From assembly GCA_025464975.1 (NCBI GenBank), contig JAODMT010000012.1, positions 1 to 35,050 of the forward strand: a stretch of 35,050 nucleotides of DNA, in the 5' to 3' direction. Positions 1-7,942 of the stretch are shown here, one piece after another. Source of the stretch: Microbacteriaceae bacterium (GTDB lineage Bacteria; Actinomycetota; Actinomycetes; Actinomycetales; Microbacteriaceae). The notes under the pieces are model-generated. The model was given only the letters and a program-made list of their open reading frames with translations, made no database searches and was not told the DNA's origin. Both the position numbers and the translations under genes were made by a program. How positions within the stretch are numbered: position 1 is the first letter of the stretch; the number at the start of each line of letters is the position of its first letter.

Positions 1-1002
1 GTGGCCGGGCCATCCATTATCAATTGCGCGATTCTGGCTGCCGAAGAGGTGTGCATGGCAACCGACACGGCCCTCGAACTCGTGCTCGTCGATGCAGGTG
101 GAGCACCGGATGATGTCGCGCGTGAGGTCGACCTTCAGGTGGGAGCCGGCCTTCTCGACGGACTCGTCGGGACGCATACGTCCAATGTTCGAGCGGCAGT
201 CGAGGCACGCCTTGCCGATCGAATTCCCTATGTATTCACCCCTCCACATGAGGTCAGCCGCAACACGCCAGGATCCGTGTTTCTCGGCAGCGATCCGGAG
301 GAGCAGCTGCGCCAACCGATCGCCTGGCTCGCCAGACATCGACGGGTGGAGCGATGGGCGCTGGTAGGCAATGACTATGTGTGGCCGCGACAGGTGCACG
401 CGGCCGCCACACGGGTGCTGTGCGATCTCGGGCAACGAGTCGTCATGGACCGGCTTGTGCCGATTGGTCACGTCGATGTCGCAGAACTTGTAGACGCAGC
501 CCGGAGAGCGCGCGCCGATGCTATCCTCGTCTCCCTGGTTGGCCGGGACGGCATCGAGTTTCATCGCGGCGTCACTGAGTTGGATGCAGGCGAGGAGTTC
601 GTAAGGCTCTGTGCGGCGCTCGATGAAAACTGCCTGGTCGCCGTCGGCGGCGATGGCAGCGGGGGACTCTATGCCGCAATGCCATCGTTCATCCTTCAAG
701 ATGACGAGCGGCATCAGCGACTGCTCGAGTCGTACAGTGCCCGTTTCGGGTTAATTGCGCCGCTTCCGGGCTCCTACGCCGAAGGATGCTATGACGGTGT
801 GCATCTGCTCGCTGCCCTGTGCGCGAGTGGTTTGCTGCAATCGCACTCTGCTGTCCGCGCTGTGGATCGACTGCTCTCGGGCGACACGGCATCAGCTCAC
901 ATTCCGACGCTGGTCGGGATGGGTGTTGCGCGCCGATCGACCAGGATGGCGCGCGCGATTGGAACCGATCTGGAGGTTGTGAGCACACTGCACTTAGTGT
1001 AA
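1..1002 (+). CDS. AmiC/UrtA-like amide or urea binding protein, 5' end cut by the window
   Basis: This is a periplasmic-binding-protein fold of the type-1 (Leu/Ile/Val, AmiC, UrtA) class. The N-terminal stretch GPSIINCAILAAEEV matches the helix that normally follows a 'GLL.PLTGP' first strand, and that strand is missing here. The visible GTG at base 1 is therefore probably internal, and the true start lies upstream of the window. The 333 visible residues compare with about 380 for AmiC proteins. GLVGTHTSNVRAAV and YVFTPPHE follow the family pattern for the ligand cleft, and GSYAEGCYDGVHLLA is the usual C-terminal helix region. No signal peptide is visible because the start is lost. The next genes are a permease and an amidase, so an amide or short-chain nitrogen compound is the likely ligand. 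It could be a cytoplasmic AmiC-type sensor or a lipoprotein for an ABC importer; no ABC subunits are seen downstream. Confidence 0.75.
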   Translation: MAGPSIINCAILAAEEVCMATDTALELVLVDAGGAPDDVAREVDLQVGAGLLDGLVGTHTSNVRAAVEARLADRIPYVFTPPHEVSRNTPGSVFLGSDPEEQLRQPIAWLARHRRVERWALVGNDYVWPRQVHAAATRVLCDLGQRVVMDRLVPIGHVDVAELVDAARRARADAILVSLVGRDGIEFHRGVTELDAGEEFVRLCAALDENCLVAVGGDGSGGLYAAMPSFILQDDERHQRLLESYSARFGLIAPLPGSYAEGCYDGVHLLAALCASGLLQSHSAVRAVDRLLSGDTASAHIPTLVGMGVARRSTRMARAIGTDLEVVSTLHLV

Positions 1003-1061
1003 GGTCATCAACATTTCCACGCGGAAATAAGATTTGTTCATTAACGAGGATTGGACACTGT

Positions 1062-2495
1062 GTGACCACCACGACAGGCAACCTGGAGACCGGGGATTCA
1101 GGCGTCGAGCAATTCGGTTACAAACAGGAACTAAAGAGAACGCTGAAATTCAGTGATCTCATGATTTACGGCTTGATTTTCATGGTCCCGATTGCGCCGT
1201 TTGCCATCTTCGGCGGTGTGTTCCAGTCCTCGGGCGGAATGGCTCCGCTCGCCTACATCGTCGCGTTGCTGGCGATGATGTGCTCTGCCAATTCGTACTC
1301 GCAAATGGCACAGGCCTTCCCCATGTCAGGCTCCGTCTTCACCTATGCGGGTCGCGGAATTGCACGTCCCGTCGGCTTCATCGCTGGCTGGATGATCCTG
1401 CTCGACTACATCCTCATTCCCGCCCTCCTGTATTTAGCGGCAGGCATCGCGATGAACGGGATCATTCCCGAGCTGCCGGTGTGGATGTGGCTGGTCGCGT
1501 TCGTTGTGCTGAACACGGTGATCAACTACTTGGGCATCCAGCTGACCGCGCTTGTCAACAAGTACATGCTCGCGCTTGAACTGTTGGTTCTTGCCATCTT
1601 CCTGGTCGTCGGGATTGTCGCCGTGGCGCAGGGAAAGGGACATGGCTTCAGCTTCGACGCGTTCTTCAACCCGGGCACCTTTTCCCTGCCATTGCTGTTC
1701 GGGGCCGCGTCGATTGCCACGCTGTCCTTCCTCGGTTTCGACGGAATCTCGACCCTGGCTGAGGAGAATAAGGGCACGAGCAAGTCTCTTGGCCGTTCAA
1801 TGATCGCCGCGCTGCTCATCGTTGGGGTGCTGTTCATCGTGCAGACCTGGGTCGCTTCCATGCTTGTGAGCGACCCTGCGGCCCTTATCAAGAACGGCGA
1901 TCCGACGGGTGTCGCGTTCTATCAGGCAGCTGAAAACGCAGGTGGACACTTCATGTTCATCCTGACGGCCGCGTCGACCGCAATCGCCTGGGGATTCGCA
2001 AACGCGCTCGTCGCACAAGCGGCCACCTCACGTCTGCTCTACGCGATGGCACGCGATCGCCAGCTGCCAAAATTCCTCGGTAAAGTCAGCGCGAAGCACA
2101 GTGTTCCAGTCAATGCGACATTCTTGGTCGCTGCAATTTCGCTCGCCCTTGGCGTCTACCTCACTTTGCTGCCTGACGGTCTTATTGCGATTTCAGCGCT
2201 CGTCAACTTCGGTGCACTGACGGCGTTCCTGCTACTCAATGTTGCGGTCGTATGGTGGTTCATCGTCAAGCAGAAGTCACGACGCTGGTTCGTTCACCTG
2301 GTGGTCCCTACACTCGGATTCCTGGTCCTGGTATTTGTGCTCTACAACGCGCGAGCGTCTGCACAGATCCTGGGCGTCGTGTGGCTGGTCGTCGGGATCG
2401 TCGTAGCAATCGTGCTGTACAAGACGGGCCGAATGAAGAACCCCGTCTCGCTGGTTTCGGCGGCAGAAGAGCCGGTCGCCAAGAAGGCAAAGTAG
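1062..2495 (+). CDS. APC-family amino acid/amine permease
   Basis: A 477-residue integral membrane protein of the amino acid-polyamine-organocation superfamily. About twelve hydrophobic segments are visible, beginning with FSDLMIYGLIFMVPIAPFAI near residue 28. The TM1 and TM3 regions (GSVFTYAGRGI, near residue 90) fit APC transporters, and the C-terminus is Lys-rich and cytoplasmic. The frame stays open far upstream into the previous gene. I chose the GTG at 1062 because AGGA at 1046-1049 precedes it and because family similarity begins shortly after it. It lies 59 bp after the binding-protein gene and 4 bp before the amidase gene, so the three probably form one operon. The likely job is import of an amide, amine or amino acid that the amidase then hydrolyses. 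The substrate itself cannot be read from the sequence. Confidence 0.85.
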   Translation: MTTTTGNLETGDSGVEQFGYKQELKRTLKFSDLMIYGLIFMVPIAPFAIFGGVFQSSGGMAPLAYIVALLAMMCSANSYSQMAQAFPMSGSVFTYAGRGIARPVGFIAGWMILLDYILIPALLYLAAGIAMNGIIPELPVWMWLVAFVVLNTVINYLGIQLTALVNKYMLALELLVLAIFLVVGIVAVAQGKGHGFSFDAFFNPGTFSLPLLFGAASIATLSFLGFDGISTLAEENKGTSKSLGRSMIAALLIVGVLFIVQTWVASMLVSDPAALIKNGDPTGVAFYQAAENAGGHFMFILTAASTAIAWGFANALVAQAATSRLLYAMARDRQLPKFLGKVSAKHSVPVNATFLVAAISLALGVYLTLLPDGLIAISALVNFGALTAFLLLNVAVVWWFIVKQKSRRWFVHLVVPTLGFLVLVFVLYNARASAQILGVVWLVVGIVVAIVLYKTGRMKNPVSLVSAAEEPVAKKAK

Positions 2496-2499
2496 CCCG

Positions 2500-3510
2500 A
2501 TGACCGTTCACTCGCTCGCCCCGAAGCCCGACCAGTATTCATATGTATTTGGCGGGCGAGAACCGTTGCTCAGCATTCGACCTGGCGACCTCGTGGAGGT
2601 GAGCACGGAAGACTGCTTCGGCGGACGGGTGATGTCGCCGAATGATCTGCCGAGCCACGTAGTGCCCTTCACCGAACTCAACCCGGTATCGGGTCCGATC
2701 GAGGTGCAGGGGGCGGAGCCCGGAGACATGCTCGCCGTGCATTTCGTCTCGATCGTTCCGGCTCGTCCGCACGCCATCTCATCCATGTTTCCGCACTTTG
2801 GTGCGCTTACCGCCACTCACGAGACGGCAATGCTGCACGAATCGCTTGAAGAACGTGTCTGGTTCTACGACATAGACCTGGACGCCTGGACTGCCACGTT
2901 CCAGGCAAAGAACTCTGACTATGCGTTGGCGCTACCGCTCGACCCCATGCATGGCACAGTCGGCGTTGCCCCAGTCGGCGGCGAGGTGCGACTGGTCGTG
3001 ACGCCGTCGACCCATGGCGGGAATATGGACACGCCAGAGGCACGAGCAGGGACCACGCTGTATCTCCCGATCAATGTCGCGGGAGCGATGCTTTCGCTGG
3101 GTGACGGCCACGCGCGGCAAGGCGAGGGAGAAGTATGCGGGACCGGCCTCGAGTCGGCGATGAACTCAGTGATTGCCGTCGACCTGATCAAGGGCGGCGC
3201 TACAGTTTGGCCTCGGCTCGAGAACGATGAATTCATCATGAGCACTGGATCGATTCGGCCGCTGGAGGATGCGTTCCGGATCAGCCAGAAGGATCTCGTG
3301 GACTGGACATCCGATCTAACCGGTCTCGACACATTGGACGCGTTTCAGCTGGTGAGCCAAATGGGACTTGCGCCGGCGGCAAACGTGTGTGACCCGAACT
3401 ACACAATGATGGCGAAACTGCCCAAGTGGACGCTGAAAGAGGCCAAGGCCTATGGCGGCGTTCACGCTCGACTGCGAGGGGTCGCCGCGGAATACCTCGC
3501 CTCCCACTGA
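2500..3510 (+). CDS. Acetamidase/formamidase (FmdA/AmdA family)
   Basis: A 336-residue cytoplasmic hydrolase that releases ammonia from formamide, acetamide or similar short amides. Family marks include the early pattern GGREPLLSIRPGDLVEV, the central THGGNMD near residue 170, GTTLYLPINVAGAMLSLGDGHA near residues 184-205 and the GEGEVCGTGLESA segment. These are the conserved metal and active-site regions of the FmdA_AmdA family. The ATG at 2500 is four bases after the permease stop, so the genes are probably translationally linked. The length is normal for the family (about 310-410). With the upstream binding protein and permease it makes a compact sense/import/hydrolyse unit for amide nitrogen. 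The exact substrate is inferred from family membership only. Confidence 0.9.
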   Translation: MTVHSLAPKPDQYSYVFGGREPLLSIRPGDLVEVSTEDCFGGRVMSPNDLPSHVVPFTELNPVSGPIEVQGAEPGDMLAVHFVSIVPARPHAISSMFPHFGALTATHETAMLHESLEERVWFYDIDLDAWTATFQAKNSDYALALPLDPMHGTVGVAPVGGEVRLVVTPSTHGGNMDTPEARAGTTLYLPINVAGAMLSLGDGHARQGEGEVCGTGLESAMNSVIAVDLIKGGATVWPRLENDEFIMSTGSIRPLEDAFRISQKDLVDWTSDLTGLDTLDAFQLVSQMGLAPAANVCDPNYTMMAKLPKWTLKEAKAYGGVHARLRGVAAEYLASH

Positions 3511-3944
3511 GATGTAGTGGGTTTTGGCAAGAGGGCAGTCTGAAGCGACGCCCGGCCACGACCGGACAAACCTCTCCGTAATCGTCGACCGAATATTCGA
3601 ATACCAACTAGGGCCCGCGGCGCATAATGTTGCCATGACGCGATATGGGATCGACGCCCTCACCGCGATCCGAACGATCTTGATCCGCCTTCGCCGCGAA
3701 TGACGATCTGGTCGTCCACCTCAGCCACCATCGCGGTTGGCTAGCGGTTGGCCGATGCTGCCGAAAGCGGCCTGAAACCCCAAAACAAAACGAGTCAACC
3801 GAATGGACAGCCGTCCCATTGATAAGCGATGTCCGGGAAGTGGAGCCGACCATTTTCGAGTGTGGTTACCGAGCACCGAGCGGAACTCGGTGAATAGGAT
3901 GGCGTCGTAAGAGTTGCGGACATTGGCGCGAGTGGCGGTGCCAC
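3511..3944 (+). other. Gene-poor stretch, possibly decayed coding DNA
   Basis: These 434 bases hold no ORF with recognisable similarity. A 22-codon frame from the ATG at 3635 begins MTRYGIDALTAIR, which resembles the opening of small actinobacterial PIN-domain toxins, but it stops at once. The next frame reads on with ANDDLVVHLSHHRG before drifting. This could be a disrupted PIN-like gene, but the similarity is short. No hairpin followed by a T-run was seen after the amidase. Confidence 0.3.
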
Positions 3945-4294
3945 ATGAAAGGCGCATGGTCCGTGATTAGTGCTCTCGGTCAAGCAATTCTGGCCTCTGG
4001 GGTGGACGATTGGGTGCCCTTGCTCGCGATCGACGGTCTTGCACGACAGCACGGCCTTGCCGACGAACGAATACGTCCAGACCAAATCATCGACGCTGTC
4101 GTGGAACTTGTGGAGGCTCGACTGGTCCTCATCGGGACCGTCACGAATGCCGGTTTCACGCCCTGGAATGGCCTGCTGGCGCTCCGGCTAAAACGCTGAA
4201 GCGAAAATATCGGGACCTTGATGTCCGGGACTGGGAGTTTTCGTTCTGGACGAAAAACACCGGCCTCGGAGACCAATTGGGACATTCTCGATAA
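3945..4294 (+). pseudogene. Small hypothetical gene with an apparent -1 frameshift
   Basis: The ATG at 3945 opens an 84-codon frame (to 4199) with a compact helical pattern, including DDWVPLLAIDGLARQ and GFTPWNG. It resembles short actinobacterial proteins of unknown function that continue past the PW(D/N)G motif into a C-terminal part carrying W-x-F/W-x-W-x-x-N-T. That missing part is present in the next frame (KTLKRKYRDLDVRDWEFSF, then WTKNTGLGDQLG, ending at 4294). Joining the frames near 4170 would restore a protein of about 116 residues, as if one base had been lost. It may be a true pseudogene, a sequencing error, or a genuinely short 84-residue protein. No function is known to me. The neighbouring bases also look decayed. 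Confidence 0.5.
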
Positions 4295-4447
4295 TGACAA
4301 TATAGATGGCACACTTGGGACCCGTGCCCGCTGGGCTGCTTGGCGTGTGCAGCTCTTGCTGCCGCACTCACTCAGGCCGCAGTCGCCACGGTTCTCGCAA
4401 CGGGGAGTGCCTCGATCCCGATACTCGCGCGTGAGTAGCATCAGGCT

Positions 4448-4984
4448 ATGAGACGGTATCTTCCTTGGATCGGCGCGCTCGTCATACTGATCGTCTTTAC
4501 GTTGATGACGTACGGTGTCATGCAACAGATTGAACGGCAGGGGGCGAACGACGGTCCCCTTCGCCTAGCGAGTGAGGTTTCGTCGGAGCTTGCCCGCGGT
4601 AGTGGCACCACGATCGACGCCATGCCACGGGTCGACCTCTCGAACAGTCTCGCTCCCTTCGTCGTCGTGTTCGGTGTCGACGGAAAACCGTCGTCGGGGA
4701 ATGGTTATCTGCACGGCGCTCTAGCTTCGCCTCCATCTGGGGTGATCAGCACAGCCCGCAAGGCCGGGCAGGGGAGTGTCACATGGCAGCCTTCGACTGG
4801 GTTGCGGTTTGCGACCGTGTCGATCAGATCAGGCGATCGTGTGGTGATGGCAGGCCAATCGCTTGCGCCATCTGAACATCGCACGGAGAGCATCGGAACG
4901 ATCATTGCTATGGGCGGGCTGGGTGCCGTGCTCATCCTTGTTCTCACTTTCGCGTCGTGGGAACTCTTTCGCCGTCGCGAGTAG
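4448..4984 (+). CDS. Two-TM membrane protein with an extracytoplasmic sensor-like domain
   Basis: A 178-residue protein of unknown function. Residues about 4-24 form a first membrane helix (LPWIGALVILIVFTLMTYGV). Residues 25-148 are exported and soluble. Residues about 150-171 form a second helix, followed by a short basic tail (ELFRRRE). The exported part, with FVVVFGVDGKPSSGNGYLHG, ISTARKAGQGSVTWQPSTG and LRFATVSIRSGDRVVMAGQSL, resembles the PAS/CACHE-like sensor region of histidine kinases, but no HAMP or kinase follows. There are no cysteines, so no c-type haem. It lies upstream of the cytochrome-b cluster on the same strand, separated by about 276 bp. Whether it belongs to that cluster is an inference from position. 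No strong Shine-Dalgarno is visible before the ATG. Confidence 0.7.
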   Translation: MRRYLPWIGALVILIVFTLMTYGVMQQIERQGANDGPLRLASEVSSELARGSGTTIDAMPRVDLSNSLAPFVVVFGVDGKPSSGNGYLHGALASPPSGVISTARKAGQGSVTWQPSTGLRFATVSIRSGDRVVMAGQSLAPSEHRTESIGTIIAMGGLGAVLILVLTFASWELFRRRE

Positions 4985-5260
4985 CCTGGCCAGGACACGG
5001 GGCGGCAGGACACGGGCGGCATCTGCTCGATCCCCGTGCCCGGTCTACTTGCTGTATGGGGGAATTGAGGTGCGTACAGCAATAGCGTGGGAGTGCGCGC
5101 CCGTTTGAAAGATATGCCATCGCACGACGCGAGTCTTGCTCACAAGAATTTGGCCGGAGATTTCGAAATTTCCCCTCGTAGCGGCGGAGCATCCGTACGC
5201 GTACGGTGTGCCGTGGGACGCCAAATCGCCGGAACATCCGGCACGAGTGCATTCATAGGG

Positions 5261-5443
5261 ATGCGGGGCAAACGCGTGTTCAGCACAGAGACATCACCAT
5301 TCACCGCAATCGACGGAGGAACCTATCTGGGCTGGGGAAATTTTCTCATCCAATTGGGCAACTTCATTGTCATCGTCGTAATGCTTGTGATCTTCGGTCT
5401 TGCGTTGGCGCTCCCGTTCCCGGGAACGAAGCGGTCAAAATGA
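5261..5443 (+). CDS. Small single-TM protein upstream of and overlapping cytochrome b
   Basis: A 60-residue protein if the ATG at 5261 is used. The GTG at 5276, preceded by GGGG at 5264-5267, is an alternative, and the frame is open back to 5087. The main visible element is one hydrophobic helix (GNFIVIVVMLVIFGLALALP), preceded by GGTYLGWGNFLIQL and followed by a basic tail. Its TGA at 5441-5443 overlaps the ATG of the cytochrome b gene (5440) by four bases, so translation of the two is probably coupled. That points to a small accessory subunit of the cytochrome b complex, like the single-helix subunits of other quinol-oxidising complexes. It is not recognisable as any named subunit. Confidence 0.6.
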   Translation: MRGKRVFSTETSPFTAIDGGTYLGWGNFLIQLGNFIVIVVMLVIFGLALALPFPGTKRSK

Positions 5444-6147
5444 CCTCCCGCGGCTCAGGCCGCGAGCCTCAGGAGAGCGGGGCTGGCCTCAGTTGGACCG
5501 GACGTTCTCGGCGCTGGTTATTGAAGCGCCTGCCACCGGAGAAGCTGCTGCCCGAGGGGCAACCCAGCTACGTCGCGTCCTGGATCTACGTGTTCGGTAT
5601 CGGTGCGATTGCCTCCCTGATCTACGTCATCGCGTCCGGTATTCTCCTCAGCCTGAATGGGCCGGCGTGGTATCACGTGTCGGGTTTGGGCCGGTTCGTG
5701 AACAGTTCCCACCTGTGGAGTGTCGAGCTGTTCTTCATGACGATGGTTGTGCACCTGTGGGGCAAATATTGGATGGCCGCGTGGCGTGGTGGGCGGGTGC
5801 TCACCTGGGTCACCGGGGTGATTTCCTTCGCTGTGTCGATCGTCGCCGCATTCACGGGATACCTGTTGCAAACGAACTTCGACTCGCAGTGGATCGCGTT
5901 CCAGGCAAAGGATGCGCTCAACGCGGTCGGAATCGGCGCCTGGTTCAACGTCGTCAACCTGGGCCAGATTTTCATGTGGCACATCGTGCTGCTTCCCCTC
6001 GCCGTCGGCGCCATCGCGGCCTTCCACGTGCTGCTCGTCAGAGTTCACGGAGTCGTACCGCCCCTGGAAGCGGCCGAGAGCGACGCCCAACTGCAACTTA
6101 CGGATCGCGAGCGCTCCGACACGAAGTCCCAGGGTGGAGGACTATGA
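5440..6147 (+). CDS. Cytochrome b (b6-like, N-terminal dihaem domain only)
   Basis: A 235-residue membrane protein corresponding to the N-terminal four-helix dihaem domain of cytochrome b/b6. The haem-ligand pairs are visible: H91 and H105 (14 apart, in SSHLWSVELFFMTMVVHLWG), and H181 and H196 (15 apart, in MWHIVLLPLAVGAIAAFHVL). The 14/15 spacing is that of cytochrome b6 and menaquinol-type b; mitochondrial-type cytochrome b has 14/14. Gly and Arg residues typical of the haem pockets are nearby (GLGRFVNSS). No C-terminal domain (PEWY-type quinol site) is fused, and none is encoded next door in recognisable form. No Rieske or cytochrome c gene is in the window. ATGA overlaps at both ends (5440 and 6144) link it tightly to its neighbours. 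Transmembrane electron transfer is the expected role; donor and acceptor are unknown. Confidence 0.85.
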   Translation: MTSRGSGREPQESGAGLSWTGRSRRWLLKRLPPEKLLPEGQPSYVASWIYVFGIGAIASLIYVIASGILLSLNGPAWYHVSGLGRFVNSSHLWSVELFFMTMVVHLWGKYWMAAWRGGRVLTWVTGVISFAVSIVAAFTGYLLQTNFDSQWIAFQAKDALNAVGIGAWFNVVNLGQIFMWHIVLLPLAVGAIAAFHVLLVRVHGVVPPLEAAESDAQLQLTDRERSDTKSQGGGL

Positions 6148-7097
6148 CCAAAATTCGACCCTCCGTCTCATGGCGGCGCGGAAATGACATAGCGAGCCGC
6201 CCCTGGACCGGTGCCACCCGCAAGTACGACCTGCTGAAGGAACTGACCGTCGGGACGATCGTCATCGGCCTCATCGTCGTCGCCCTGTCTCTGATACTCG
6301 GTTCGCCTGACGAACCCAGTATCACCTTGAAATCGTGGGCGACTAACGCACCAGCGGACTTCGTCGCGACAGCGACCGCGGAGCTCGGCGGCACCAGCGA
6401 CACCGCCGGATACGGGCCGCCCTATAACACAACCGCCGACGCCACTCAGACGCTCGGGCCGATCGATCTCCAGAGCCTGTCGGGCGTGCGAATCCCCATC
6501 GACACCGCGACCGCGTTCGTGACCGGACCCCTCAGTCTGCAGACCACGCCGCCCCGCTCGCTCGCAGTCTGGTCCGCAGCCACCACAGCCCAGCGAACTG
6601 CGTGGACCTCCGCGTACGCGGACGCCTTGGCAAAAGCTCCCGCGAACGATCCGGCCCGCGTTGCGCACGGTTCTTTCGGCCCGGTTCCGGCTCTGACGTC
6701 CTCGCTGCTCGCCATGGCGAAACGAGGCGCTCTCGACGGGGCGATCCAGGGCGAGGGCGGCTTCTTCAACCTCGACTACACACGCAGCATCCTCTTCCTC
6801 GGCGACGGCACCTACTTCGTCGGCATAGCAAACAATGCCCACCTCACCGGCGACCAATGGGGCATGATGAACGAAACCGGCAATTATCCGGGCCAATCCT
6901 GGCTGTGGCTCTTCTCCTTCTGGTATCAGATCCCCGCGATCGGCGGCGCGGCGAACGCCGACGTCCTCGTCGTCGGGATCATGCTCATCCTCACCTTGCT
7001 CCTCACGCTGGTGCCCTTCATCCCCGGCCTGCGGATGCTGCCCCGATTGATCCCGGTCCACCGCCTGGTCTGGAGGGACTACTACAAACGACGCTGA
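6144..7097 (+). CDS. Unrecognised membrane partner of the cytochrome b
   Basis: A 317-residue protein starting at an ATG that overlaps the cytochrome b stop by four bases, with GGAGG at 6136-6140. Residues 1-32 are basic and cytoplasmic, about 35-53 form one helix (LTVGTIVIGLIVVALSLIL), about 56-270 are exported, and about 273-295 form a second helix before a basic C-terminal tail. The exported domain has no cysteines, so no c-haem or Fe-S cluster is evident. It is rich in aromatic and Gly residues near its end (GEGGFFNLDYTRSILFLGDG, then QSWLWLFSFWYQIPAIGG). I do not recognise the family. By position it would be the second large subunit of a b6-like complex, perhaps covering the outer face of the cytochrome. 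The long minus-strand frame over it looks like a codon-bias shadow. Confidence 0.75.
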   Translation: MTKIRPSVSWRRGNDIASRPWTGATRKYDLLKELTVGTIVIGLIVVALSLILGSPDEPSITLKSWATNAPADFVATATAELGGTSDTAGYGPPYNTTADATQTLGPIDLQSLSGVRIPIDTATAFVTGPLSLQTTPPRSLAVWSAATTAQRTAWTSAYADALAKAPANDPARVAHGSFGPVPALTSSLLAMAKRGALDGAIQGEGGFFNLDYTRSILFLGDGTYFVGIANNAHLTGDQWGMMNETGNYPGQSWLWLFSFWYQIPAIGGAANADVLVVGIMLILTLLLTLVPFIPGLRMLPRLIPVHRLVWRDYYKRR

Positions 7098-7673
7098 GCC
7101 TCACCACGCATCAGACGTTGACGAACGCAGCGGCCGCCCCTCCGCCGAAGCCGGAAGTAGACGCGGGAGCATGAGCCAGATCACGGGGCGGCGGAATCCA
7201 GCTCGGGTTCTTCCCGCGGGCCGGACCCGGAAGCTGACGGTTTAACCGGGCGAGCGTCGAGATGCGGTTTGTTCTCAGTGAGTAGTGAGCGCGACCTTTT
7301 CATGATTCGAGGGCTCAAGTAACGGTGCGTTGGGAGTACATCCCTGCCGTGTAGTAGTGGCCGGCGATATTGCCAATGAGTTCGGCGCCGCGACCGTCAC
7401 CGCGATCGACCGAGCGATCAACCTCGACCAGAACGGACATGGGCTGGTTAGCTTGGGACTCCCGGCTACCCGACAGCTTCTGGCAATCAACCACCCCAAC
7501 CGGCACGACCGACGATCTAGACCCCCCGGATAGACTCCCGCGTCCCAACCGACTTTTACACCCGCAAGACCCGAACAATCCGGCGTGCCTGAAAATCATC
7601 AGGCACGCCGGATTTGCAGGTAACCCACCCGCATCGCCGTTCGATCCGCAGATAATGACCGAATTCGGGCACG
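7098..7673 (+). other. Gene-poor region between the cytochrome cluster and tRNA-Leu
   Basis: About 570 bases without a convincing gene. A 67-codon plus-strand frame at 7330-7533 and overlapping minus-strand frames are present, but none has a good ribosome-binding site or similarity I recognise. The notable element is the 38-nt hairpin at 7577-7614. The region borders a tRNA, so old insertion and decay is possible but not shown. Confidence 0.5.
7577..7614. repeat. Perfect 16-bp inverted repeat (hairpin)
   Basis: The arm at 7577-7592 (AATCCGGCGTGCCTGA) is perfectly complementary to the arm at 7599-7614, with a 6-nt loop (AAATCA). No T-run follows on either strand, so it is not a classical intrinsic terminator. 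It could still stop transcription from the cytochrome cluster about 480 bp upstream, or be a REP-like element. Confidence 0.7.
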
Positions 7674-7702
7674 AAAAAAGGCCAGCCGACCGCTAAGCGA
7701 TC
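7674..7702 (-). terminator. Likely terminator of tRNA-Leu
   Basis: Read on the minus strand, a 6-bp stem (7702-7697 with 7693-7688, one G-T pair, loop TTA) is followed eight bases later by six Ts (7679-7674). It lies about 55 bp past the 3' end of the tRNA-Leu gene. Confidence 0.5.
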
Positions 7703-7755
7703 CTGCCGACCTATCTTCCGAACCAGTACCGAGCAATTGCCCGAACCACCCACTG

Positions 7756-7840
7756 TGCGCGAAGGGGGACTTGAACCCCCACGCCCTATACGGGCACCAG
7801 CACCTCAAGCTGGCGCGTCTACCATTTCCGCCATCCGCGC
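7756..7840 (-). tRNA. tRNA-Leu (anticodon GAG)
   Basis: On the minus strand the cloverleaf folds fully. The acceptor arm GCGCGGA pairs with TTCGCGC (one G-T pair). The D arm contains TGGCGGAAATGGTAGACGC, typical of leucine. The anticodon stem CCAGC/GCTGG encloses TTGAGGT, giving anticodon GAG. A long class-II variable arm follows (GTGCCCGTATAGGGC), then the T arm GGGGGTTCAAGTCCCCC. The discriminator is A and no CCA is encoded. Length is 85 nt. Confidence 0.95.
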
Positions 7841-7942
7841 ATTCGGTTCTTCGTGTTTCAGAAGCACCGAGGTACGACAATAGCACGCGCAAGAGGGGTC
7901 GTTTGAACACCAGCCACAGACCGGGGACGATACGTTTGACCC

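Noticed and set aside
3635-3703. Short frame MTRYGIDALTAIR resembling a PIN-domain start
   Set aside because: The similarity is only about a dozen residues and the frame stops at once, so it is noted as a possible remnant and not called as a gene.
6168-7061. A 297-codon minus-strand frame opposite the cytochrome b partner
   Set aside because: Its composition is low-complexity (Glu/Gly/Arg-rich), it has no start signals, and the plus-strand gene is joined to cytochrome b by an ATGA overlap.
7330-7533. 67-codon plus-strand frame between the cytochrome cluster and tRNA-Leu
   Set aside because: No ribosome-binding site, no family resemblance, and competing frames on the other strand.
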